Shown one piece after another: positions 29,943-37,880 of a DNA stretch of 64,000 nt (position 1 is the first letter of the stretch; every line of letters begins with the position of its first letter). The notes below the pieces were generated by a model that saw nothing but the letters and a program-made list of their open reading frames with translations, ran no database searches and was not told where the DNA came from. The stretch is taken from contig NZ_CP081294.1 of assembly GCF_019711315.1 (NCBI RefSeq), forward strand, positions 434,001 through 498,000, read 5' to 3'. Both the position numbers and the translations under genes were made by a program. This DNA is from Qipengyuania gelatinilytica. Its GTDB lineage: Bacteria; Pseudomonadota; Alphaproteobacteria; Sphingomonadales; Sphingomonadaceae.

Positions 29943-30422
29943 ATGCAGGGCAAGACAAATCCGATAACGCCGCAAGGCTATGCCGCGCTGAGGGCGCGCT
30001 ACGACCACCTACTTGGCAAGGAGCGGCCCGAGATCGTGGAAATCGTCAGCTGGGCGGCAGGCAATGGCGATCGCAGCGAGAACGGCGATTATCTCTACGG
30101 CCGCAAGCGCATGCGCGAGATCGATCGCGAGCTCGGCCATTTGTCGCGAAGGATGAAGGCCGCGCGTGTCATCACCCCTGCAGAGCAACCCGACAAGTCG
30201 CGCGCCTTCTTCGGCGCCACCATCACGCTGGCGGATGAGGACGACAACGAGAAGGTCGTCACGCTCGTCGGCGACGACGAACAGGAAGCCAGCGCCGGGC
30301 GGATCGGATGGTCCAGCCCCATGGCACGTGCCCTCAAGGGTGCTGCCGTAGGCGATCTTCGCGTGGTCCGCCTTCCCGGCGCCGACAAGGAATGGGAAGT
30401 GATGGCGATCGAATATGCGTAG
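29943..30422 (+). CDS. greB: Transcription elongation factor GreB
   Basis: This factor rescues backtracked RNA polymerase by stimulating transcript cleavage. The 159-residue protein has the N-terminal coiled coil (GYAALRARYDHLLGKERPEI through RMREIDRELGHLSRRMKAA), whose tip carries the acidic residues in NGDRSENGDYLYG, and the C-terminal FKBP-like domain (ATITLADEDDNEKVVTLVGDDE). The extra residues in SENGDYLYGRKRMREIDREL are the GreB type rather than GreA. Its end overlaps the next gene by 8 bases. Confidence 0.92.
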   Translation: MQGKTNPITPQGYAALRARYDHLLGKERPEIVEIVSWAAGNGDRSENGDYLYGRKRMREIDRELGHLSRRMKAARVITPAEQPDKSRAFFGATITLADEDDNEKVVTLVGDDEQEASAGRIGWSSPMARALKGAAVGDLRVVRLPGADKEWEVMAIEYA

Positions 30423-30906
30423 CCCCGCCCTCCTGACGCTGGCGGCCGTGGCCGCAATCGCAGCCCCGCTCTCTGCCAAGGAAAGCCTCGGCATTTTTTC
30501 CGACTGGGGCGCATTCCGCGATCCGTCGGTGCCGCGCTGCTATGCCATTGCCGAGGCCGAGGAGAGCCGCTTTTCGCGCGAGTTCGAACCCTATGCCACG
30601 ATCGGGACATGGCCTGCACGGCGCCTGCGCGGACAGGTCCATTTCCGCCTGTCGCGCGCAATCCGCGAGAGAAGCCGCGTTTCGCTGCGTATCGGGCGCC
30701 AGACCTTCACCCTCACCGGCGGCAAGGCCGATGCCTGGGCGCAGAACCCGACGATGGACGCTGCGATCGTGGCTGCAATGCGCTCTGCCGAGACCATGAC
30801 GGTCCGCGGGACGGATACGCGCGGGCGACGCTTCGCGGACAGCTACTCGCTCGCCGGGTCGGCCACTGCAATGGATGCGGCCACCCTCGCCTGCCCCCGG
30901 CGATAG
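30415..30906 (+). CDS. Small secreted protein of unknown function (possibly IalB-like)
   Basis: The 163-residue protein has a signal peptide (SPALLTLAAVAAIAAPLSA) and a compact body with two Cys residues (RCYAIAEA near residue 42 and LACPRR at the C-terminus) that could form a disulfide. The start LGIFSDWGAFRDPSVPRCY recalls the invasion-associated locus B fold, but similarity is weak and I would not assert it. It overlaps greB by 8 bases, so translation is coupled. A terminator that serves the opposite outer-membrane protein gene follows. Confidence 0.7.
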   Translation: MRSPALLTLAAVAAIAAPLSAKESLGIFSDWGAFRDPSVPRCYAIAEAEESRFSREFEPYATIGTWPARRLRGQVHFRLSRAIRERSRVSLRIGRQTFTLTGGKADAWAQNPTMDAAIVAAMRSAETMTVRGTDTRGRRFADSYSLAGSATAMDAATLACPRR

Positions 30907-30911
30907 CCAAG

Positions 30912-30943
30912 AAAAAGGGCCGGAAGCAAAGCGCTCCCGACCC
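30912..30943 (-). terminator. Rho-independent terminator of the outer-membrane protein gene
   Basis: On the minus strand an 11-bp stem with two wobble pairs (30943-30933 with 30927-30917) and a 5-base loop is followed by TTTTT (30916-30912). It lies 26 bases past the stop of the barrel gene. Confidence 0.8.
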
Positions 30944-30968
30944 GATTTCATTTCATGTTTTGCGTCGC

Positions 30969-31637
30969 TTAGAAGCGCAGACCGAAACCGGCCATGACCT
31001 GGTGGCGGTCGATGTCGATGTCGCCAACCTGCACATCGGGCGCATTTCCTTCGAACTTGATCGTGGCATCGCCATAGTTCGAGTAGCGGTATTCCACCTT
31101 GGTGTAGGTATTGTCGCTCAGCGCATATTCGACGCCGGCACCCAGACGGTAACCGTCAGCCTCGAGATCGGCACGAAAGTCCTGCGTCCCGTCATTCGAG
31201 CGCAGGTTGTAGCGCATGTTGGTGTAACCGCCCTTGGCGTAGACGAGCAGGTCGTCATTGGCCTTCACGCCTACGCGTGCGCCGACATAGAGGTCGCGGC
31301 CCGCTTCGACGTTACCGATACCGAAGCCTTCGAAATCGCCATCGGCGAACTCGGTTTCGGCAGTCGAACCGGTGTATTCGCCTTCGAGACCGAGCACGAC
31401 GCCACCTGCGTCATAGTCGTAGCCGAGGCCAACACCGTAGTTGAGGCCGTCGATCGACTGGTCGTTGTCGGCTGCGGAATCGTCGTCGACGCTGCTTCCG
31501 GCCTGGCTGACATCGTAACCGCCAAGGATCTCCGCACGGAAACCGGTGAAGGTTTCTTCATCCGAATCCTGTGCCATTGCGGGTGCTGCCGTTGCCAGGA
31601 TCGATCCCGCGACGAGAAGGGCTGCAGTCTTTTTCAT
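30969..31637 (-). CDS. Outer-membrane beta-barrel protein
   Basis: The 222-residue protein has a signal peptide (MKKTAALLVAGSILATAAPAMA), alternating beta strands (FRAEILGGYDVS, GLNYGVGLGYDYDAGGVVLGLEGEYT, TYTKVEYRYSNYG) and a C-terminal Phe in HQVMAGFGLRF, the signature of Bam-inserted barrels. It belongs to the OmpA-like/porin-family eight-stranded barrels common in sphingomonads. No OmpA peptidoglycan-binding domain follows, so a structural or adhesion role is possible; none is proven. The 293 bases between it and rlmN are non-coding and hold the divergent promoters; I see no other element in them. Confidence 0.88.
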   Translation of the reverse strand: MKKTAALLVAGSILATAAPAMAQDSDEETFTGFRAEILGGYDVSQAGSSVDDDSAADNDQSIDGLNYGVGLGYDYDAGGVVLGLEGEYTGSTAETEFADGDFEGFGIGNVEAGRDLYVGARVGVKANDDLLVYAKGGYTNMRYNLRSNDGTQDFRADLEADGYRLGAGVEYALSDNTYTKVEYRYSNYGDATIKFEGNAPDVQVGDIDIDRHQVMAGFGLRF

Positions 31638-31930
31638 GTGTGTACTCCGTTATTGTTTTCCGCCGTCATCGCGACAGCGTGGACCAGTGAAACGGAGCGC
31701 GACCGAGTTCAGTTTCATGAACGTGGCACAACGGGAAAACGTGGTTTTTTAGTCACATAATCGTCGATGAGTGGACGATTTCGAGCGACAAACAGCGGAA
31801 ACTCGAAAGCTGCGACGAACCGATCAACCTGTTCGATGGGAGGTGGGAACGCAATGCTCGCGGCAGGATTGTTTCGCGCCCGCGCGCAGGCTTTCAATTT
31901 GGCTCAGGCAGGACTATATGCGCCGCTCCC

Positions 31931-33181
31931 ATGGCAGATACGAACCTGATGAGCATTCCCGGGCAAGTGGACCCGGTTCCCGTTGCGCGTGACATCACGC
32001 CGCGCGCCGATGGCCGCGTGGACCTGATCGGTCTGCCCAAGGAGCGCATCCGCGAACTGTTCGAAGATGCCGGCCTCGATCCCAAGCAGGCCAAGCTGCG
32101 TTCCAAGCAGGTGTTCCACTGGCTTTACCATCGCGGCGTCACCGAATTCGACGCGATGACCGATATCGCCAAGACCATGCGCCCCTGGCTGACCGAGCGT
32201 TTTGTCATCGGCCGGCCGGAAGTGGTCGAGGCCCAGCACTCGACCGACGGCACGCGCAAGTGGCTGCTCAAGACCGCGGACGGTCACGAGTTCGAAATGG
32301 TCTTCATCCCTGACGCCGATCGCGGAACGCTGTGCGTGTCCAGCCAGGTCGGCTGCACGCTGAACTGCCGTTTCTGCCACACGGGCACGATGAAGCTGGT
32401 GCGCAATCTGACGCCGGGCGAAATCGTCGGCCAGGTCATGCTGGCGCGCGATGCGCTGGGGGAATGGCCCAAGGGTTCGATGGCCGGTCTCGACGATGCC
32501 GAGGACGAAGGCCACTACAGTTCGGACGGTCGCCTGCTCACCAATATCGTGATGATGGGCATGGGCGAACCGCTCTATAACTTCGACAATGTGAAGAGCG
32601 CGCTCAAGCTGGTGATGGACGGTGCGGGCCTTGCGCTGTCCAAGCGCCGCATCACGCTTTCGACCAGCGGCGTGGTCCCTGCAATGCAGCGCTGCGGCGA
32701 GGAAATCGGCGTGAACCTTGCGGTCTCGCTCCACGCGGTGACCAAGGAAATCCGCGACGAGATCGTCCCGCTGAACAAGAAATACGGCATCGAGGAACTA
32801 CTCGAAGCCTGCGCTGCCTATCCGGGCGCCAGCAATGCCCGTCGCATCACTTTCGAATATGTGATGCTCAAGGACAAGAACGACAGCGACGAGCACGCGC
32901 ACGAACTGGTTCGCCTGCTCAAGCAGTACGATTTGCCCGCCAAGGTGAACCTCATCCCGTTCAATCCCTGGCCCGGCGCCGCCTACGAGACCTCCACGCC
33001 CGAGCGCGTGCGCAGCTTCTCGAACATCGTCTTCGAAGGCGGTATCTCGGCTCCTGTGCGCACCCCGCGCGGCCGCGACATCGATGCGGCTTGCGGCCAG
33101 CTCAAGACGGCAGCGGAAAAGAAAAGCCGCGCCCAGCGCGATCGCGAGGAGGCAGAGGCGGAACAGGCCGCCGAGGCGTGA
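31931..33181 (+). CDS. rlmN: Dual-specificity 23S rRNA/tRNA (adenine-C2) methyltransferase RlmN
   Basis: This radical-SAM enzyme methylates A2503 of 23S rRNA and A37 of some tRNAs. The cluster-binding motif CTLNCRFC provides Cys142, Cys146 and Cys149. The second catalytic cysteine is in [12 protein letters not shown] near residue 388. The N-terminal helical accessory domain ([31 protein letters not shown]) is present. A basic and acidic tail of about 28 residues after the catalytic Cys is longer than in E. coli. The stop overlaps the next gene's GTG start (GTGA). Confidence 0.96.
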   Translation: MADTNLMSIPGQVDPVPVARDITPRADGRVDLIGLPKERIRELFEDAGLDPKQAKLRSKQVFHWLYHRGVTEFDAMTDIAKTMRPWLTERFVIGRPEVVEAQHSTDGTRKWLLKTADGHEFEMVFIPDADRGTLCVSSQVGCTLNCRFCHTGTMKLVRNLTPGEIVGQVMLARDALGEWPKGSMAGLDDAEDEGHYSSDGRLLTNIVMMGMGEPLYNFDNVKSALKLVMDGAGLALSKRRITLSTSGVVPAMQRCGEEIGVNLAVSLHAVTKEIRDEIVPLNKKYGIEELLEACAAYPGASNARRITFEYVMLKDKNDSDEHAHELVRLLKQYDLPAKVNLIPFNPWPGAAYETSTPERVRSFSNIVFEGGISAPVRTPRGRDIDAACGQLKTAAEKKSRAQRDREEAEAEQAAEA

Positions 33182-33777
33182 GCGCCGACCCAGCAACTAT
33201 CGCCTATTACGAGGCAAACGCGCCGCGCTACACGCTGAGCTTCGGACAGGCGCCGAGCCGGCATCTCGACCGGTTCCTCGATCACCTCGAGCCGGGCGCA
33301 ACAGTCCTTGAACTGGGATGCGGCGGCGGACGGGATTCTGCGCGTATAATCGAGCGCGGTTTCGACCTTGATGCCACCGACGGGACCCCCGCAATGGTCC
33401 GCAAGGCGAACGAGCGCTTCGACGTGGGTGCGCGGGTCATGCGGTTCGATGAACTCAACGCTGAAGCCGAATATGATGCGGTTTGGGCGCATGCCTGCCT
33501 GCTCCACGTCGCCCGCGCGGATTTGCCCGCAGTGCTCGCCGCTGTACGCAAGGCCTTGCGCCCCAGCGGGTGGCATTTTGCCAATTACAAGCTCGGCGAT
33601 GCGGAGGGACGCGACCCGCTTGGCCGCCTGACCAACCTGCCAGACGAGAACTGGCTGGAGGCGATCTATCACGATGCGGGTTTCCGGATCGCAGCGGCCG
33701 AGCGCTATCGCGGCGAAGGTGCAGACGGCGTGCAACGCGACTGGTATGCGCTGACCTTGCAGTCTCCGGAGAGCTGA
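33178..33777 (+). CDS. Class I SAM-dependent methyltransferase
   Basis: The 199-residue cytosolic protein has the SAM-binding motif [16 protein letters not shown] and a following acidic strand end ([13 protein letters not shown]), with a later [30 protein letters not shown] stretch that matches the methyltransf_11/25 fold. The start GTG at 33178 overlaps the rlmN stop, so it is coupled to that gene. The substrate is unknown. It resembles TehB-like tellurite-resistance methyltransferases in size, but key substrate residues cannot be judged by eye. Confidence 0.85.
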   Translation: MSADPATIAYYEANAPRYTLSFGQAPSRHLDRFLDHLEPGATVLELGCGGGRDSARIIERGFDLDATDGTPAMVRKANERFDVGARVMRFDELNAEAEYDAVWAHACLLHVARADLPAVLAAVRKALRPSGWHFANYKLGDAEGRDPLGRLTNLPDENWLEAIYHDAGFRIAAAERYRGEGADGVQRDWYALTLQSPES

Positions 33778-33941
33778 CAAACCAGATGACGCTTTCCCAG
33801 GAATGCACCCTGTGCTGGAAAGCTCACATGCCGGCCCGAAAACAGGAGCAAACCGCCGGGAAACATGCTCTGGGTAGCTCCGGCATTTTTTCCGCGCCGG
33901 ACCGTGGTCCACGCGTTCCACCCTGTAGGAGAAGCAGTGAC

Positions 33942-34589
33942 ATGAGTGTTACCGTCCAGGCGATCTGCACCGGCCTGCCCCAACCCTTCAACGGCGCCGA
34001 ACTCAGCGCGATCGCCAAGCAACCGGTCGACGGGCCCGTTATGATCCGCACTTTCGGTATCGAAGGCGACATGGTGGCCGATACCAAGCACCACGGCGGG
34101 CCCGACATGGCCGTGCACCATTACCCCCACGATCATTACGCCGATTGGGACGCTTGGCTTGGCGGGCACGACCTCCTCGCGGGACCTGCGGCCTTTGGCG
34201 AAAACCTGATGATGGATGGTTTTGTCGAAACCGGCGTACTCATCGGCGACCGCTTCCGTATCGGCGGCGCGCTGCTCGAAGTCAGCCAGCCCCGCCAGCC
34301 ATGCTGGAAGATCGAACACCGCTTCGGCCGCAAGGGCATGGTGAAGCGCATCGTGAAACAGCATATCTGCGGGTGGTACTACCGCGTTCTGGAAGAAGGC
34401 GAAGCACAGGCGGGCGACACTTTCGAGAAGGTCGAGAATGGCCATGAAGGGTGGAGCGTGGCGCGCCTCTTCGCCAAGCTTTACGACCCCGCCGATAACC
34501 CTTCCCAGACCGAGCTGGAGGAGATCGCCGCGCTCGATCGCCTCTGCGAGCTTTGGCGCGCAAAGGCCCGCAATGCACTGGAATCGTGA
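33942..34589 (+). CDS. MOSC domain protein (YiiM-like)
   Basis: The 215-residue protein carries a MOSC domain: GIEGDMVADTKHHGGPDMAVHHYP, FGENLMMDGF, IGDRFRIGGALLEVSQPRQPCWKIEHRFG with the conserved Cys, and a helical C-terminal tail (PSQTELEEIAALDRLCELW) as in YiiM. Family members handle molybdenum cofactor or reduce N-hydroxylated bases such as 6-hydroxylaminopurine. ATG at 33942 follows AGGAG. The 164-bp gap before it shows no coding potential. A molybdoenzyme is encoded 2.7 kb downstream, but the two are not in the same operon. Confidence 0.88.
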   Translation: MSVTVQAICTGLPQPFNGAELSAIAKQPVDGPVMIRTFGIEGDMVADTKHHGGPDMAVHHYPHDHYADWDAWLGGHDLLAGPAAFGENLMMDGFVETGVLIGDRFRIGGALLEVSQPRQPCWKIEHRFGRKGMVKRIVKQHICGWYYRVLEEGEAQAGDTFEKVENGHEGWSVARLFAKLYDPADNPSQTELEEIAALDRLCELWRAKARNALES

Positions 34590-34621
34590 CGGCTCATCGC
34601 GCCTCAACGGTCGGTTTATCG

Positions 34622-34637
34622 CTAATTTCGGATTAAC
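34622..34637 (+). promoter_or_regulatory. Possible CtrA-like site upstream of the glycine-zipper gene
   Basis: The sequence CTAA-N7-TTAAC differs from the alphaproteobacterial CtrA consensus TTAA-N7-TTAAC at one position. It lies 74 bases before the ATG at 34711. A single near-match in a short intergenic stretch is weak evidence. Confidence 0.2.
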
Positions 34638-34710
34638 GGCGTTCGTTCAGCCGCGGTTGTAATCCTTCGAGCAATGTGCACGCCGATCCACTCTCATTTG
34701 GGGACGCAGA

Positions 34711-35100
34711 ATGAAGAAATTTGCAATCGCCTTTGCTGCCGGCACGCTCGCCGTGACCGGTATCGGCACCTCCGCTCCGGCAGCCGCAGATCCGCCGTCC
34801 TGGGCGCCCGCCCATGGCAAGCGCGCCAAGGACCGCGCCGCACGTTACGATTCACGCGGTTACTACGTCGAGCCGCGCCGCATTACCCGCGATAGCTACA
34901 TGTGGCGCGGACGCGACGGCCGTTACTATTGCAAGCGTGACAATGGCACGACCGGCCTCGTGATCGGCGCAGGTGTCGGCGCGCTGGCAGGCCACGAGCT
35001 TGCCGGTCGCGGCGACAAGACGCTGGGCGCAATTCTCGGCGGTGCAGTTGGTGCCGTTATCGGTCGTGAAATCGACCGCGGAAGCCTTCGCTGCCGCTAA
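34711..35100 (+). CDS. Glycine-zipper 2TM domain protein
   Basis: The 129-residue protein has a signal peptide (KKFAIAFAAGTLAVTGIGTSAPAAA), a basic, Tyr- and Arg-rich middle (DSRGYYVEPRRITRDSYMWRGRDGRYYCKR) and a glycine-zipper segment (LVIGAGVGALAGHELAGRGDKTLGAILGGAVGAVIGREID) of the Rick_17kDa/SlyB type. Two Cys residues are present, at the middle and at the C-terminus. By family it would associate with the outer membrane and cell envelope; no enzymatic role is expected. A strong hairpin terminator follows. Confidence 0.85.
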   Translation: MKKFAIAFAAGTLAVTGIGTSAPAAADPPSWAPAHGKRAKDRAARYDSRGYYVEPRRITRDSYMWRGRDGRYYCKRDNGTTGLVIGAGVGALAGHELAGRGDKTLGAILGGAVGAVIGREIDRGSLRCR

Positions 35101-35125
35101 TCCCAAGGGTCGCACCTTCGAACCC

Positions 35126-35162
35126 GCGGCGTCGTCACCCAAAAGGGTGGCGGCGCCGCTTT
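35126..35162 (+). terminator. Hairpin terminator after the glycine-zipper gene
   Basis: A 15-bp GC-rich stem with three wobble pairs (35126-35140 with 35145-35159) and an AAAA loop is followed by TTT. It sits 26 bases past the stop and 35 bases before the SDR gene. Confidence 0.65.
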
Positions 35163-35196
35163 GCTATCGGGCTTCAGCCCCCTATGCTCGTGGGCG

Positions 35197-35967
35197 ATGA
35201 GCGAACACAAACCATCGGTTCTCGTCACGGGCGGGGCAAAACGGCTCGGCGCCGCCATGTCGCGGGCTTTCGACAAGGCGGGATGGCACGTCGTCATCCA
35301 TTACAACAGCTCCGGAACAGAGGCGGACGAACTCGCCGCGTCGCTGGATAGCGCCGAGACAGTCGGCTGCGACCTGTCGGACGGCAATGCCGCTGTCGCC
35401 ATGATCGAAAACCTTGCGGGCAAGCTCCCGAACTGGGCCGCGCTGATCAACAATGCATCGATCTTTGCACCCGACGATGTAACCAATCTCGATCCTGACA
35501 CGAACCGGAAGGCGATGCAGGTCAACGCCCTCTCCCCCGCGCGCATGGCGCAAGCCTATCTAAGCAAGGCGCGATCCGATGGCGGCCGCCGCGTGATCCA
35601 GATCACCGACCAGAAACTCGCCAATCCCAATCCGGATTTCTTCAGCTACACGATGAGCAAACACGCCCTCGACGCGACGATCGAAATGCTGTCGATGGGG
35701 GCCGCGAGGGACGATGACCGCATCTACGGCCTCGCGCCTGGAGCGATCCTCGCCAGCCACGACCAGACCAGCGAAGAAGCGGAAATTTCGCACCGGATGA
35801 ACCTGCTCAAGCGTCGCACGGATGCCGAGGAAATCGCGAAGGCCGCTGTGTTCCTCGCAGGCGGCGCTCTGAAAACCGGACAGACGCTCTATGTCGACAG
35901 CGGGCAGCACTTGCTTCGCCAGCCCCGCGACGTGATTTATCTTGCCCGCGAAGGACACGCTGCATGA
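35197..35967 (+). CDS. SDR family oxidoreductase, pteridine reductase (FolM)-like
   Basis: The 256-residue cytosolic protein has the nucleotide-binding motif VTGGAKRLGAAMSRAF, the NNAS motif and the catalytic YTMSK (Tyr-x3-Lys). TGGAKRLG is the TGxxxRxG form that marks pteridine reductases and FolM rather than general SDRs. It would reduce dihydropterins with NADPH, but substrate assignment is inferred. The ATG at 35197 fits the Rossmann strand. Its stop overlaps the ATG of the cytochrome b gene (ATGA), making it the first gene of a three-gene operon with a molybdopterin enzyme. Confidence 0.85.
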   Translation: MSEHKPSVLVTGGAKRLGAAMSRAFDKAGWHVVIHYNSSGTEADELAASLDSAETVGCDLSDGNAAVAMIENLAGKLPNWAALINNASIFAPDDVTNLDPDTNRKAMQVNALSPARMAQAYLSKARSDGGRRVIQITDQKLANPNPDFFSYTMSKHALDATIEMLSMGAARDDDRIYGLAPGAILASHDQTSEEAEISHRMNLLKRRTDAEEIAKAAVFLAGGALKTGQTLYVDSGQHLLRQPRDVIYLAREGHAA

Positions 35968-36635
35968 AACGCCACGCGCTGAGCACGAGGATCTGGCACT
36001 GGCTCAACCTCGTGTGCCTTGTCGTGCTGTTCATGTCTGGCCTGACGATTTCGAATGCCCACCGCCGCCTTTACTGGGGTGACTGGGGCTTCGCCCCCGA
36101 ACAGGCCTGGCTCATCGTCCCTCGCTTCCCCGACTGGATGACGATCCCCGGCTACTACAGCCTCGCCGTGGCGCGCGACTGGCATATCCTGATGGCATGG
36201 CCCTTCGCGCTGCTGCTGCTCTTCATGTGGGTCGCGATGCTGGTCAATCGCCACTTCAAGCGTGACCTCATGACCAGCCCGTCGGAATGGAAGCCGGCTG
36301 CGATCTGGCATGATGTCGTCCAGCACCTGAAACTGAATTTCGATCACGAAGGCGGGAAGTTCAACTTCCTGCAAAAGCTCGCATACGGCCTCGTGCTGGG
36401 CGTCTTCCTGCCGATGATGATCTTCAGCGGCATTGCGATAAGCCCGGGGATGGAGCCGACATTCGGTTGGCTTGTCGAGCTGCTCGGCGGGCGCCAGTCG
36501 GCTCGAAGCCTGCACTTCATTTTCGCCTTTGCCCTGTTCGGCTTTTTCGTCGTGCACGTGGTGCTGGTCATCCTCGCCGGGCCAATCGGCCAGATCCGCG
36601 ACATGATCACCGGAGGGAAGAGTGATGAAGCGTAG
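35964..36635 (+). CDS. Membrane cytochrome b (b561/hydrogenase-type b subunit)
   Basis: The 223-residue inner-membrane protein has four hydrophobic helices with candidate haem-ligand histidines in STRIWHWLNL, VARDWHILMAW, ARSLHFIFAF and FFVVHVVLVI. This is the pattern of di-haem cytochrome b subunits that pass electrons between quinone and a periplasmic partner. The start overlaps the SDR stop by 4 bases and its own end overlaps the molybdoenzyme gene by 11 bases, so the partner is almost certainly that enzyme. Confidence 0.88.
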   Translation: MKRHALSTRIWHWLNLVCLVVLFMSGLTISNAHRRLYWGDWGFAPEQAWLIVPRFPDWMTIPGYYSLAVARDWHILMAWPFALLLLFMWVAMLVNRHFKRDLMTSPSEWKPAAIWHDVVQHLKLNFDHEGGKFNFLQKLAYGLVLGVFLPMMIFSGIAISPGMEPTFGWLVELLGGRQSARSLHFIFAFALFGFFVVHVVLVILAGPIGQIRDMITGGKSDEA

Positions 36636-37365
36636 GGGATTTCTCGCCGTAACTGCCGCTGCATTCGTTGCCGGCTGCAACAAGATCGCGGACAGCGACG
36701 CCGGCTCCAAACTGCTCGGCGCGGCAGAGAGGTGGCACAAGGGCGCGCACCGCTTGCTCACCGATCGCGAGGCGCTGGCGCCGGAATACCCTCGCTCGGC
36801 GATTTCGCCGTTCTTCCGCGGCAATGGTTCGACCGATCCGCAAAACGGCGACTACCAGGCGCAGGCTGCGGACAACTTCGCCAACTGGCGGCTCGAAGTC
36901 CGCGGCTTGGTCGATAATCCGATGCAGCTCAGCCTCGACAATATTCGCAGGCTCCCGCAGCGAACGCAGGTCACGCGCCATGACTGTGTCGAGGGCTGGA
37001 GCGCGATCGGTGAATGGACCGGACCGCAACTCTCGGTGATCCTCGATGAAGCCAAGCTCAGGCCGGAAGTGCAGTTCATCGTCTTCCGCTGCGCCGACAA
37101 GCTCAACGGGCAGGACTATTACGAGAGCGTCGATCTGATCGACGCCTATCACCCGCAAACGATCATCGCACACAAGCTCAACGGAGAGCCCCTCCCCATC
37201 CGCAACGGAGCGCCGCTGCGCATGCGGATCGAACGGCAGCTCGGCTACAAGCACGCGAAGTACCTTACCGCGATCGAGGCGGTCGCCAGCCTCGACGATA
37301 TCGGCGAAGGACAGGGCGGCTACTGGGAAGACCGGTCCGGCTACCAGTGGTACGCCGGGATCTGA
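36625..37365 (+). CDS. Molybdopterin-dependent oxidoreductase (sulfite oxidase/MsrP fold), lipoprotein-like signal
   Basis: The 246-residue protein begins MKRRGFLAVTAAAFVAGC, which has a twin-arginine-like start and a lipobox-type Cys18, so it is probably exported folded and anchored. The oxidoreductase domain shows the Mo-ligand Cys in HDCVEGWSAIGEWTGPQLSVIL, followed by VFRCADKLNGQDYYESVDLIDA and a C-terminal GYKHAKYLTAIEAV. ATG at 36625 is 8 bases after GGAGG and is preferred over the GTG 3 bases upstream. Together with the cytochrome b it resembles a YedYZ (MsrPQ)-like system with a different membrane partner. The substrate is unknown. Confidence 0.87.
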   Translation: MKRRGFLAVTAAAFVAGCNKIADSDAGSKLLGAAERWHKGAHRLLTDREALAPEYPRSAISPFFRGNGSTDPQNGDYQAQAADNFANWRLEVRGLVDNPMQLSLDNIRRLPQRTQVTRHDCVEGWSAIGEWTGPQLSVILDEAKLRPEVQFIVFRCADKLNGQDYYESVDLIDAYHPQTIIAHKLNGEPLPIRNGAPLRMRIERQLGYKHAKYLTAIEAVASLDDIGEGQGGYWEDRSGYQWYAGI

Positions 37366-37803
37366 TCACTCGGGATAGGTCCGCGCCATCGCTTCCCAGT
37401 CGTTGCGCAGCAACTCCTCCAGAACCTCCATATCCACATCGGCCAGCTTGTTGATGTAGAGGCAGCTCTTACCCGTCTTGTACTTGCCCAGCCTGCCCAG
37501 CAGTTCATCGCGCCGCTTGCCAGCATTCTCGTCGCAATATCCGCCCATCAAATAGAGCGAGTGCTTCGCCTTTCGCGGGCTGAACCCGCTGCGCATCCAG
37601 TGAACGTCGCGGCCGCTGGCATAGGTTGTCCGGTACTCGCCATAGCCGATGATGCTCGGGCCCCACATCTGAGGCTCTTCGCCGGTCACCTTGCGGAACA
37701 GCGTGTCGAGCACCTTCGCTTCCTCGCGTTTCTTCTCCGGCTCGACGCCGGCGATGAAGTTGGCAGGATCGACCTTGGTGATCTGGGTTTTCGCTTCGGT
37801 CAT
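37366..37803 (-). CDS. DUF1801 domain protein
   Basis: The 145-residue protein has the DUF1801 pattern: an N-terminal Lys/Glu-rich helix (ANFIAGVEPEKKREEAKVLDTLFRKVTG), the conserved MWGPSIIGYGEYRTTYASGR, and a later SLYLMGGYCDENAGKRRDELLGRLGKYKTGKSCLYINKLADVDMEVLEELL. The fold is YdhG-like; a biochemical role is not established. ATG at 37803 is used. It converges on the molybdoenzyme gene with no spacer (stop codons abut at 37365/37366). Confidence 0.87.
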   Translation of the reverse strand: MTEAKTQITKVDPANFIAGVEPEKKREEAKVLDTLFRKVTGEEPQMWGPSIIGYGEYRTTYASGRDVHWMRSGFSPRKAKHSLYLMGGYCDENAGKRRDELLGRLGKYKTGKSCLYINKLADVDMEVLEELLRNDWEAMARTYPE

Positions 37804-37880
37804 GGACAAACCCTAGCAGTCGATTGACTCATCACCAACGCATGCCATGCTCTGCCCTTCTCGTGGGGGAGAAGAATACA

